A model generated the notes under the pieces. It searched no databases and had not been told where the DNA came from. It saw only the letters and a list, made by a program, of their open reading frames with translations. A stretch of 9,137 nt of DNA from an uncultured Bacteroidales bacterium (lineage in GTDB: Bacteria; Bacteroidota; Bacteroidia; Bacteroidales; Paludibacteraceae), in the NCBI GenBank assembly GCA_903912795.1, contig CAIWIS010000398.1, positions 1 to 9,137 on the forward strand. The letters are read 5' to 3'. A program made the translations under genes and the position numbers. Of the stretch, positions 1 to 6,949 are shown piece after piece (the stretch's first letter is position 1; each line of letters starts with the position of its first letter).

Positions 1-11
1 ATTATTTACCG

Positions 12-42
12 CAAAAATACAAAAAAACATTCAACTGTCAAA
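12..42 (-). promoter_or_regulatory. Leftward Bacteroidota-type promoter for a gene off the left edge
   Basis: Read on the minus strand, a TTTG element (plus-strand CAAA at 39-42) is followed after exactly 19 nt by TATTTTTG (plus-strand 12-19). This matches the Bacteroidota -33/-7 consensus TTTG-N19-TAnnTTTG. Transcription would start within the first few bases of the window and run out to the left, so the gene at 285 is divergent from an unseen neighbour. The match is direct; activity is inferred. Confidence 0.6.
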
Positions 43-284
43 TCATATTTTAAGTTGGAAAACAGCCATACTTTGGCCTTGTTCTTACGATTGAGCTGAA
101 AAAATCAACTAATATTTGTTCATTACATATTATTAACATAATAAATAACGAATACGCTAAAAAAATATCGGATATTTACACCGCCTTTCCCAACAGATAT
201 CTTAGTTTTATTTCTTGATTTCTAAACATATAGTTAAAAATGTTAGACGTGCGGTATCAGCACGATAATCACTGATGAAATGAA
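43..284. other. AT-rich intergenic region upstream of the T9SS cargo gene
   Basis: I see no gene here. The region must hold the rightward promoter for the gene at 285, but no clean copy of the consensus was found. The nearest candidate is AATATTTG at 111-118 with ATTG at 90-93 and a 17-nt spacer, which is weak in both the first base and the spacing. The last 40 bases contain a small hairpin and a run of overlapping ATG codons, listed separately. Confidence 0.4.
248..264 (+). promoter_or_regulatory. Small hairpin in the leader just before the T9SS cargo start
   Basis: CGTGC (248-252) and GCACG (260-264) are perfect inverted repeats around a 7-nt loop. The stem ends 20 bp before the chosen ATG at 285. 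It sits in the expected leader of the mRNA, where it could affect ribosome access, but a 5-bp stem can arise by chance and no regulatory role is shown. Confidence 0.25.
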
Positions 285-2564
285 ATGAAAAAGTCCAACC
301 ATTTACTTATTATCACTCTTTTTTTGTTAATTTTTATTTATTCAGGTGCATTAAATGCTCAGTGGATTCAACAAACGAGTCCGTTAGGTACTGAAATTTT
401 AGGTAAAATGCAAGTTGTAAGTGCTACCGAAGGATGGATTGCCTGTGGAGCAAGCGGTAAATTGCTTCACACCACAAATGCTGGCACAAATTGGATTGCA
501 GTAACTCCATTTCCTTCTGATTTGCAAATGTGTAACCCATCTGACATTGGGTTAACAATGAGTTGGCCAAATGCAACTCACGGTTGGGCTCTGAAAACCT
601 ACGGTAGTTTAGATAATCCAAATGGAGCTACGTTATATCAAACGGCAAATGCAGGCGCTGATTGGACTAAAAAAGATTTTCCAAAACTTGTTCCTTCAGT
701 AAGTTACAACTCTAGCGATTTAACCGGCACCTGGCAAGTTCACGGAATTTATATTGACAATCCTACTGATGGTAACGTGTTTAATGGGATTGGCTTTGGA
801 ACTACAACCATTGCTGCCAATGGATCTTCTACGTCAACTATTACAAACATTACAAACAGTGGCACTCAAACAGCTACACGAACTTCTACTTCGCCAGGAG
901 ATGTTTCGCCTAAAGGCGTAATTACTATTTCCGGCAATGATATGAATGGTTTTATTAGTTCCGATAAAAACCTGGTAATTCTGACCAATACCGATGGCGG
1001 AGGTGCTAACAACCTTTTTGTATGGCAAAAAGTAAATTCAACCACAGTCTATTCATTAGCCGATTTGCAAGGAACCTGGCAGCTACATTCCATACAGACC
1101 AATGCCAATGCAGGTTGGATATATGGAACTACAATTATGGATGCTGCTGGTAATGGAACCACAACCGCATTTGGGCCCAACAACAATCAATCAACACGTA
1201 ATTTTTCAAGTTTATTATCTTCCAACGGAATACTTACATCTAACGGAAGTGATATGCATGGCTTTATGAGCGCTGATAAGCAAACCATCTATATAACTCA
1301 ATCGCAAAACGGCGGTTACAGTTTAAATGTTATGCAAAAGGTTGTTACAAACACAACATATTCTGCCGACGACATGATGGGAATTTGGCAGCTGCATGCT
1401 GTGAAAATTGGAAGTACATCTGCAGCATGGATACGCGCTCAGTATAAAATTGGCGCAACAGGCATAACAAATGTAACAAATTATACCGTAAATAACGAAG
1501 CTATGCCAAATGGGACAAGTTCTATATTCATCTCTTCCAATGGCACACTTAGTGGATTTGGGACATCGACAGCCAATGGTTTTCTGAGTGCCGATAAAAG
1601 TTTGGGAGTTAATACGCTTACGGATGGTTCAGGTTCCTATTACTTGGCTTTATATCAGAAAGACCTCACAGCGTGTGGCGATGCGGGAATGCAAGTCCAG
1701 TTTGCCAATAACACTACCGGTTGGGCATCCGTTTACAATTCACTTTATGGTAGTTTTAAAATTTACAAAACAACAAATGGTGGCACCAATTGGGATGTAA
1801 TTAATGGAATTACTAATCCTGTAGGAGGATTTTATTATTTTGTAGATGCATTGAATGGATGGATGTTTGGCGCTTCTGCATCAACCTCAGGTTCAAACAC
1901 CGATATACTTCATACAACCGATGGAGGCTTAAGCTGGACAACACAAGCAACCAATATTGGATTAGCAAAAGCAATTTATTTTTCGGATGTATTGCATGGT
2001 TGGCTTGTAGGGAGAAATGCTTTATTAATGAGAACAACTGATGGAGGTGCACACTGGACAAAGCTTAATAATACAAATCAAAATGAGGAGTCGCAGTTCC
2101 GATCGATTTATGCTCTCAATGCAAATGTGTGCTATTTTGGAAGCTCTTTATCAGGAACTTCGAATGAATATATTTTGAAAACAACGAATGGAGGAGACTC
2201 ATGGACGCCTATGCAAGTTCCTTTTCAATACGATATGTTCAATGTGGTTTTCTGGGACGAAAATAATGGTTGGATTTCGGGCGATTATGGCCAAATAGCA
2301 CATTTTACCAACAATACAGGAATTCCTAACATCGACAAACCTACTATAACAATTTCCCCAAATCCAAGCTCGGATTTTATAAGCATAAACGGAGTAACCG
2401 GAACAACTCAGGTTTTAATTTATGATATTGCTGGTAGAATTTTGGATAACAATCAGGTTGAAAGTAACGATAAACTTGATATTCGAAAATTGAACTCAGG
2501 AATTTATTTTTTAAAGTTACCAAACACCGACAACAATACTGTTTTCAGAATTATCAAACAATAA
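285..2564 (+). CDS. Secreted T9SS type A cargo protein: YCF48-like beta-propeller with an inserted triple lipocalin-like repeat
   Basis: This is a 759-residue exported protein. Residues 1-26 form a signal peptide: KK, a long hydrophobic stretch, then a likely cut after ALNA-Q. Blade motifs of the form (K/H/R)TTxGGxxW, typical of YCF48/BNR-like propellers, lie at 62-70, 495-503, 543-551, 583-591 and 632-640, with a weaker copy at 119-127; GW dipeptides recur in the same blades. The propeller is interrupted at about 141-460 by three tandem modules of about 105-110 residues, each opening with a D-L-x-G-x-W-Q-L/V-H motif and ending in QK. Residues about 686-759 are a type A sorting domain (ISPNPSSDF, then an IYDIAGR and LNSGIYFLK pattern), so the protein should cross the outer membrane through the Por/T9SS machinery and be released or anchored at the surface. 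The start is the third of three closely spaced ATGs, the only one that opens the long frame and gives a signal peptide. No enzymatic motif was seen; ligand and role are unknown. Confidence 0.9.
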   Translation: MKKSNHLLIITLFLLIFIYSGALNAQWIQQTSPLGTEILGKMQVVSATEGWIACGASGKLLHTTNAGTNWIAVTPFPSDLQMCNPSDIGLTMSWPNATHGWALKTYGSLDNPNGATLYQTANAGADWTKKDFPKLVPSVSYNSSDLTGTWQVHGIYIDNPTDGNVFNGIGFGTTTIAANGSSTSTITNITNSGTQTATRTSTSPGDVSPKGVITISGNDMNGFISSDKNLVILTNTDGGGANNLFVWQKVNSTTVYSLADLQGTWQLHSIQTNANAGWIYGTTIMDAAGNGTTTAFGPNNNQSTRNFSSLLSSNGILTSNGSDMHGFMSADKQTIYITQSQNGGYSLNVMQKVVTNTTYSADDMMGIWQLHAVKIGSTSAAWIRAQYKIGATGITNVTNYTVNNEAMPNGTSSIFISSNGTLSGFGTSTANGFLSADKSLGVNTLTDGSGSYYLALYQKDLTACGDAGMQVQFANNTTGWASVYNSLYGSFKIYKTTNGGTNWDVINGITNPVGGFYYFVDALNGWMFGASASTSGSNTDILHTTDGGLSWTTQATNIGLAKAIYFSDVLHGWLVGRNALLMRTTDGGAHWTKLNNTNQNEESQFRSIYALNANVCYFGSSLSGTSNEYILKTTNGGDSWTPMQVPFQYDMFNVVFWDENNGWISGDYGQIAHFTNNTGIPNIDKPTITISPNPSSDFISINGVTGTTQVLIYDIAGRILDNNQVESNDKLDIRKLNSGIYFLKLPNTDNNTVFRIIKQ
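705..1664 (+). repeat. Three tandem lipocalin-like modules inside the T9SS cargo gene
   Basis: The three modules cover protein residues about 141-250, 257-352 and 359-460. Each starts with Y-x-x-x-D-L/M-x-G-x-W-Q-(V/L)-H, followed by a Gly/Thr/Asn-rich stretch, then an S-N-G or similar turn, a GF-(I/M/L)-S-(S/A)-DK motif, and a final strand ending in QK. The DNA copies are clearly diverged, so the duplication is old and held at protein level. The opening GTWQLH motif resembles the first strand of lipocalin-like domains; that fold assignment is an inference from motif shape only. Confidence 0.7.
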
Positions 2565-2644
2565 ATGGCTACTTTTTGAATTATTAAAGCTACTCATTTC
2601 GCAGTAGGCAAGTGGTGTATGCTTTTCAAACATATTCGGATAAA

Positions 2645-2684
2645 ATTCATGAATAGGCTTATTGTTATTTTTTTTGTACTTTTG
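2645..2684 (+). promoter_or_regulatory. Probable promoter of the Mpl-like gene with an overlapping palindrome
   Basis: TACTTTTG at 2677-2684 is an exact match to the Bacteroidota -7 element TAnnTTTG, which puts the transcript start near 2690 and leaves a leader of about 50 nt before the ATG at 2740. No good TTTG is found 19-21 nt upstream. That space instead holds the perfect 10-bp palindrome ATTCATGAAT at 2645-2654, which could be an operator or chance in AT-rich DNA. The -7 match is direct; the operator is speculative. Confidence 0.4.
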
Positions 2685-2739
2685 TCATTCGCAATAGTTT
2701 GACCTCAGTAATACGAAAAAAATATACAATTCACAAACC

Positions 2740-3654
2740 ATGCAACGAATACATTTAATAGCCATTGGTAGTGCTTCAATGCACAATCTAGCCATTGCCA
2801 TAAGCAAAAAAAGCAATTTTGTAGTTACAGGTTCGGATGTGGAAATTTTGGAACCAGCTCTTAGTCACCTACATGCAGCTGGATTAACTCCCAACAAAAT
2901 GGGTTGGAATTCGGAGAATATTCACAAAGGTTTATCGGCTGTGATTTTGGGCAATAATGCCACTAGTGACAATCCCGAACTTCTTAAAGCAAAGGAATTG
3001 GGGCTTAAAGTATATTCGTTGTCGGAATATTTATACCTACAAACACGTAGTAAAACTCGCATTGTAGTAGCAGGTGATCTAAACAAAACAATCACTACGG
3101 CTATGGTACTGTTTGTTTTGAAGAAACTTCGTATCGAAACGGATTATATAATTAATACCGACGTGAAAGGTTTCGATAACCGTATCAAATTGTCGTACGA
3201 ATCTCGCATAGCAGTTTTCGAAGGCGATGAATGCCTTACTTCAGCCATTGATAACCGTCCAAAATTCCATTTTTACAAACCTCAAATAGCTGTACTTACA
3301 GGCATACAATGGAAATCCTGTGCTGATTATCCAAACTTTGAGACTTACCTAGAGCAATTCACAAAATTTATTGATTTGATGGAAGTTCAGGGTCGATTGA
3401 TTTGTTATAAGAACGACGAAAACTTGAATACTATTACGGCCAAACTGAGAAGAGATATTGTAGCATTTAACTACAACACTCCTGCCTACGAAATTAGAAA
3501 CGGAATTACGTATTTAAAAACCAAAAAAGCAGAAATTGCACTGAAAGTATCGGGCGAACAAAACCTCCAAAATATTGAAGGCGCACGCTTGGCTTGCAAA
3601 CAAATTGGAGTTACCGACGAACAGTTTTACAGTGCCATTGGTGATTTTGAATAA
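2740..3654 (+). CDS. Truncated Mpl-like Mur ligase homologue, probably catalytically inactive
   Basis: The 304-residue protein matches the N-terminal and central domains of Mpl (UDP-N-acetylmuramate:L-Ala-D-Glu-meso-Dap ligase, which recycles peptidoglycan tripeptide), often labelled peptidoglycan synthetase in this phylum. The N-terminal Rossmann motif is intact (HLIAIGSASMHNLAIA, 5-20), as are TGSD (30-33), NPELLKAKELGLKVYS (78-93), EGDE (161-164) and IDNRPKFHFYKP (170-181). Catalytic positions are not. The P-loop expected as GSHGKTT reads GDLNKTI (112-118); the D-H segment after GIxW that holds the metal-site His reads KSC (192-194); the GEHN motif reads GEQN (272-275). The frame stops at 304, where Mpl normally enters its C-terminal ligand-binding domain (about 150 more residues), and no remnant of that domain follows in any frame I checked. 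It is therefore either a decaying copy or a retained pseudoenzyme. The long open frame and conserved scaffold favour the latter. A working mpl should exist elsewhere in the genome. Confidence 0.8.
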   Translation: MQRIHLIAIGSASMHNLAIAISKKSNFVVTGSDVEILEPALSHLHAAGLTPNKMGWNSENIHKGLSAVILGNNATSDNPELLKAKELGLKVYSLSEYLYLQTRSKTRIVVAGDLNKTITTAMVLFVLKKLRIETDYIINTDVKGFDNRIKLSYESRIAVFEGDECLTSAIDNRPKFHFYKPQIAVLTGIQWKSCADYPNFETYLEQFTKFIDLMEVQGRLICYKNDENLNTITAKLRRDIVAFNYNTPAYEIRNGITYLKTKKAEIALKVSGEQNLQNIEGARLACKQIGVTDEQFYSAIGDFE

Positions 3655-3702
3655 AACTTGATTATTCAAAGGGTTTGTTTTACTTAAGTTACGGTGGAGT
3701 TT

Positions 3703-3729
3703 ATGACTTAGGGTGAGTCATCCTTTTTT
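3703..3729 (+). terminator. Rho-independent terminator after the Mpl-like gene
   Basis: ATGACT (3703-3708) and AGTCAT (3716-3721) form a perfect 6-bp stem around a 7-nt loop, followed by CC and six T residues (3724-3729). It starts 48 bp after the stop of the Mpl-like gene and ends 7 bp before the 3' end of the convergent aminotransferase gene. The T run lies on the plus strand only, so it mainly serves the rightward gene. Confidence 0.7.
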
Positions 3730-3736
3730 CACTCGC

Positions 3737-4870
3737 TTATTCCTGCGCAGCAATTACTTCTTGAAATTTACTCAAAAAATAAGTAGCATCTTGTTTCGAC
3801 AAACAAAGCGGAGGTAAAAGACGAATAGTATGAGCACCCGTGACTCCTGTAAATATCTTTTTGTCGAATAGCAAACTATTTCGAATAGCACTAATTGGCT
3901 TTTCGAATTCGATGCCTATCATAAGTCCAAGTCCACGAACTTCTTTAATGCCTTGTATTTTACGGAGTTCAGTGAGCAGGTAATCGCCAATTTTGCGTGC
4001 ATTTTCAACCAAATTTTCGGCTTTCATTACATCAAGCACAGCAATAGCCGCTGCACACGCTAAATGACTTCCGCCAAAAGTAGTGCCTAATAAACCATGC
4101 GAAGCTTTAAAATCGGGGCTAATAAGCAAGCCACCAATAGGGAAACCATTGCCCATACCTTTAGCCACTGTAATTAAATCGGGGCGAATATCGGCATGTT
4201 GATGTGCAAAAAACTTACCACTACGACCATAACCCGATTGTACTTCGTCCAGTATCAGAATAGTGCCATTTTGTTTACACGCAACGCTCAACTCCTGCAA
4301 AAAGCTTTTGTCGGGCACTTGTATACCTCCAACGCCTTGTATACCTTCGATAATAACAGCACACACATCGCCTTTTTGCAATGATGCGCGTATAGGGTCA
4401 ATATTATTTAAAGGGAAAAACTCAACGTCGAAACCTTCGTTGATGGGAGCAACAATTTTGGGATTATTGGTTACACGTACAGCTGCCGACGTACGGCCGT
4501 GAAAACTTTGGTTAAATGCTATAACCTTGGTACGGCCTGTATGAAACGATGCTAGTTTAAGTGCATTTTCATTTGCCTCGGCACCTGAACTTACCAAAAA
4601 CAAGGCGTAATCCTGATAACCTGATGCTTTTCCAAGTTTATCGGCTAACTCAACTTGCATTTTATTGATAACCGAATTGGAATAAAAAACGAGCTTTTCG
4701 GTTTGCTGCGTAATTTTCTGTACAAAAAACGGATGCGAATGTCCGATTGAAATTACGGCATGGCCTCCGTATAAATCCAAGTATTCAATACCTTGCTTGT
4801 CGTACGTACGACATCCAATTCCTTTTGTTATTTCAATATCAAAAAGCGGATAAACATCAAATAAATTCAT
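3737..4870 (-). CDS. argD: Acetylornithine/succinylornithine aminotransferase (class III, PLP-dependent)
   Basis: This 377-residue cytosolic enzyme is expected to transfer an amino group between glutamate and N-acetyl- (or N-succinyl-) glutamate semialdehyde in arginine synthesis; Bacteroidetes often use succinylated intermediates. Fold type I class III marks are all present: SSGAEAN phosphate-binding segment (94-100), FHGRT (123-127), the IIEGIQG region (173-179), LDEVQSGYGRSG with the cofactor-contacting Asp208 (207-218), the Schiff-base Lys237 in VAKGMGNGFPIGG (235-247), TTFGGSH (263-269) and RLLPP (350-354). Length is normal for the family. The ATG at 4868-4870 fits the usual N-terminus (MNLFDVYPLFDIE). 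The gene stands alone, not next to other arg genes. Close relatives include ornithine and LysW-type aminotransferases, so the exact acyl substrate is inferred. Confidence 0.88.
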   Translation of the reverse strand: MNLFDVYPLFDIEITKGIGCRTYDKQGIEYLDLYGGHAVISIGHSHPFFVQKITQQTEKLVFYSNSVINKMQVELADKLGKASGYQDYALFLVSSGAEANENALKLASFHTGRTKVIAFNQSFHGRTSAAVRVTNNPKIVAPINEGFDVEFFPLNNIDPIRASLQKGDVCAVIIEGIQGVGGIQVPDKSFLQELSVACKQNGTILILDEVQSGYGRSGKFFAHQHADIRPDLITVAKGMGNGFPIGGLLISPDFKASHGLLGTTFGGSHLACAAAIAVLDVMKAENLVENARKIGDYLLTELRKIQGIKEVRGLGLMIGIEFEKPISAIRNSLLFDKKIFTGVTGAHTIRLLPPLCLSKQDATYFLSKFQEVIAAQE

Positions 4871-4950
4871 ATTTTACAGCTAAATTTAAAATATACCAAT
4901 TTACATTATATTGTTCGATTCTCAAAAACAGATGTCTAAATCTAATTTTA

Positions 4951-4982
4951 CAAAAGTACTTCATTTTATGCTTATAAGCAAT
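4951..4982 (-). promoter_or_regulatory. Promoter of the argD-type gene
   Basis: On the minus strand, ATTG (plus-strand CAAT, 4979-4982) is followed after 20 nt by TACTTTTG (plus-strand 4951-4958), a near-perfect Bacteroidota promoter. Transcription would begin about 7 nt further left, giving a leader of about 70-75 nt before the ATG. I saw no ARG-box-like or riboswitch-like structure in that leader. Confidence 0.55.
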
Positions 4983-5002
4983 TTTATATTCAAAAAATAT
5001 TG

Positions 5003-5010
5003 TACTTTTA
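5003..5010 (+). promoter_or_regulatory. Possible -7 element for the nucleoside kinase gene
   Basis: TACTTTTA matches seven of eight positions of TAnnTTTG and lies 30 bp before the ATG at 5041. No good -33 TTTG is found at the expected spacing; only a T run at 4982-4985 is near it. The 170-bp gap between the two divergent genes therefore carries a strong leftward promoter and a weaker-looking rightward one. Confidence 0.35.
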
Positions 5011-5040
5011 CATCAAATTATAAAATTTCAATTCCTTTTT

Positions 5041-6711
5041 ATGAACAATACCATCACCATCTATTGTAAAAATACAAAGTCATATCACGATATTCCGACG
5101 GGCACATCTTTGATCGAAATATATAATTTATTGGCCATAAATCTGAAATTTAAAGTAGTAGCTGCTCGGGTAAATTACAAAGTAGAAGATCTTAACTTTT
5201 TGATTTACAAACCAAAAGACATTGAATTTATTGACATGAGCATACAGTCGGGCATGCGTGTTTATATCCGCACATTGAGCATGGTGCTTTCAAAAGCTGT
5301 CGAAGAGGTTTTTCCCGAAAATCCATTGCGCATTGAACATCCCATTTCGAAAGGATATTATTGTAAACTCGAAGGACTTAAAGAGCCCATTACAAACGAG
5401 ATAATTCAGAAAATTAAACAACGTGTTGCCGAAATAATTGATGAAAATAGCACCATTCATTGCGAAGAAAAACAAACGAAGGTTGTAAACGAAATGTTTG
5501 CCGAACGCAAGCATCATTCCGACAAAATATCGCTGCTCGAAACACTTGGTACGCCTTATTGCCGCTTTTACCGCATCGACGATTATATTGATTATTACAA
5601 TGGCGTATTGCTCCCATCAACCAGTTATTTAGGACTTTACGATTTGGTGCCTTACTACGATGGCATGTTGCTGTGTGTGCCAAACAGAGAAAATCCCGAA
5701 AAAATTGAACAAATTGAATTTCAACCCAAAATGTTCGAAATTTTCAAAGAATATATGGGTTGGAATAAAATTATGAACCTCAACAATGTTGGCGAATTTA
5801 ATGTGGCTTGCCGCAACAATCAAACTTTTAATCTGATTAAAGTTTCGGAAGCATTGCACGAGAAAAAAGTGGCGTTAATTGCCGATATGGTAGCTCAAAA
5901 ATCGGACAAAGTACGGTTTGTATTGGTGTCAGGTCCATCTTCGTCGGGTAAAACTACCTTTAGCAAGCGACTTTCCATTCAATTAATGGTGAGTGGCTTA
6001 AAACCCATAGTGATATCGTTGGATAATTATTTTGTCGACCGCGATGCCACGCCTCGTGATGAATCGGGTGAGTGGGATTTTGAACATCTGCATGCGTTGG
6101 ATTTGGATTTGTTTAACACTCAACTAAAGCAATTACTTGAAGGCGAAGAGATTGAAATTCCATTTTTTAATTTTGAGGACGGAAAACGCTATTTTAAAGG
6201 CGAAAAACTCAAACTAAATCACGATAGTATTTTAGTGCTCGAAGGCATACATGCGCTAAATCCGGCTTTGATTCCGGATATTCCGCAGGATACTACTTTC
6301 AAAATTTATGTTTCGGCGCTTACTACCATTTCTATTGATAATCACAACTGGATTCCGACCACCGACACACGTTTATTGCGCCGCATTATTCGCGACTATC
6401 GTTTCAGAAATTACTCAGCTCGCGAAACCATAGCACGTTGGCCTAGCGTACGCCGTGGCGAGGAAAAATGGATTTTTCCATTTCAAGAAAATGCCGACGT
6501 GATGTTTAATTCAGCTCTTCTTTTTGAATTAGCTGTACTCAAGCGTCATGCCGAACCAATTCTGGCCGAAGTCCCAAAATACTGCGATGAATATACCGAG
6601 ACACATCGATTGCTTAAGTTTCTGAACTATTTTATTTCCATTCCCGAACGCGAAATACCACCAACATCGCTCCTACGTGAGTTTGTGGGCGGAAGTAGTT
6701 TTAGGTATTAG
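5041..6711 (+). CDS. TGS/SAD-domain nucleoside (uridine-like) kinase
   Basis: The 556-residue protein has three parts. Residues about 1-75 are a TGS-like (ubiquitin-fold) domain. Residues about 80-225 resemble the second additional domain of threonyl/alanyl-tRNA synthetases. Residues about 285-520 form a phosphoribulokinase/uridine kinase P-loop domain. The Walker A motif is GPSSSGKTT (298-306), with LDNYF (327-331) and the acidic substrate-site segment around DESGEWDFEHLHALD (340-354), then VLEGIHALNP (399-408) and the Arg-rich lid around TDTRLLRRIIRDYRFR (441-456). This architecture is widespread in Bacteroidota and Firmicutes and is usually annotated as nucleoside kinase; phosphorylation of uridine/cytidine is the family expectation, not shown here. 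The tRNA-synthetase-like front half has no catalytic synthetase core, so it may sense or bind RNA or only act structurally. Length is full and all kinase motifs look intact. It is transcribed alone, divergently from the argD-type gene. Confidence 0.88.
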   Translation: MNNTITIYCKNTKSYHDIPTGTSLIEIYNLLAINLKFKVVAARVNYKVEDLNFLIYKPKDIEFIDMSIQSGMRVYIRTLSMVLSKAVEEVFPENPLRIEHPISKGYYCKLEGLKEPITNEIIQKIKQRVAEIIDENSTIHCEEKQTKVVNEMFAERKHHSDKISLLETLGTPYCRFYRIDDYIDYYNGVLLPSTSYLGLYDLVPYYDGMLLCVPNRENPEKIEQIEFQPKMFEIFKEYMGWNKIMNLNNVGEFNVACRNNQTFNLIKVSEALHEKKVALIADMVAQKSDKVRFVLVSGPSSSGKTTFSKRLSIQLMVSGLKPIVISLDNYFVDRDATPRDESGEWDFEHLHALDLDLFNTQLKQLLEGEEIEIPFFNFEDGKRYFKGEKLKLNHDSILVLEGIHALNPALIPDIPQDTTFKIYVSALTTISIDNHNWIPTTDTRLLRRIIRDYRFRNYSARETIARWPSVRRGEEKWIFPFQENADVMFNSALLFELAVLKRHAEPILAEVPKYCDEYTETHRLLKFLNYFISIPEREIPPTSLLREFVGGSSFRY

Positions 6712-6717
6712 GGGAGG

Positions 6718-6800
6718 GCACTTCGTGCGTTATTGGGCTGCGCGTTGTTGGGGCTGCGCCGTTATTGGCTGCGCGTTAGTGGGTGCATCGCACGTTTTCT
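6718..6800 (+). repeat. GC-rich degenerate tandem repeat block bounded by mini-hairpins
   Basis: Four imperfect units of about 14-19 bp follow each other: GTTATTGGGCTGCGC (6729-6743), GTTGTTGGGGCTGCGCC (6744-6760), GTTATTGGCTGCGC (6761-6774) and a diverged GTTAGTGGGTGCATCGCAC (6775-6793). The block is bordered by two 4-bp-stem hairpins, GCACTTCGTGC (6718-6728) and GTGCATCGCAC (6783-6793), which share reciprocal ends: CGTGCG at 6724-6729 is the inverse of CGCACG at 6789-6794. The second hairpin is followed by GTTTTCTT, so it could weakly terminate the kinase transcript. Base composition is far more GC-rich than the surrounding DNA. Confidence 0.6.
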
Positions 6801-6814
6801 TATTGGCACATCAG

Positions 6815-6905
6815 TTGTCTGTTGTCTGTTGTCTGTTGTCTGTAGTCAGTTGTCTGTAGTCAGTTGTCTGTAGTCTGTTGTCTGTTGTCCATAGTCTGTT
6901 GTCTT
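6815..6905 (+). repeat. Heptanucleotide tandem array, 13 units
   Basis: Thirteen consecutive 7-bp units with consensus TTGTCTG fill exactly 91 bp. The first four are identical; later ones vary almost only at unit positions 2 and 6 (T to A), as TTGTCTG, TAGTCAG or TAGTCTG, and the 14-mer TAGTCAGTTGTCTG occurs twice in a row at 6843-6870. Units 11 and 13 have other end changes (TTGTCCA, TTGTCTT). Seven is not a multiple of three and no gene runs through it. The array ends 14 bp before the -33 element of the next gene, so copy-number change by slippage could alter promoter surroundings. Confidence 0.9.
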
Positions 6906-6919
6906 TTAAAGAGTAATTG

Positions 6920-6949
6920 TTTGTATTTAAAACAAATATTGTATATTTG
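6920..6949 (+). promoter_or_regulatory. Promoter of the outer-membrane beta-barrel gene
   Basis: TTTG at 6920-6923 and TATATTTG at 6942-6949, separated by 18 nt, form a strong Bacteroidota promoter. The transcript should start near 6956, leaving about 15 nt before the ATG at 6971. This rules out an in-frame TTG at 6917, which lies upstream of the transcript start, and so decides the start of the gene. Confidence 0.65.

Noticed and set aside
3655..3736. Remnant of the missing Mpl C-terminal domain after the stop
   Set aside because: The 82 bp are non-coding, contain a terminator, and read into the end of the convergent gene; no Mur ligase residues are seen in any forward frame.
4196..4502. 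Plus-strand open frames inside the argD-type gene
   Set aside because: They are antisense shadows of a well-supported aminotransferase, without recognisable domains or start signals.
6677..6859. Plus-strand frame of 60 codons running from the kinase end through both repeat blocks
   Set aside because: It begins inside the kinase gene in another frame and its low-complexity Cys/Trp/Val content comes from translating repeats.
6815..6905. CRISPR-like array
   Set aside because: The units are contiguous 7-mers without spacers and no cas gene is present.
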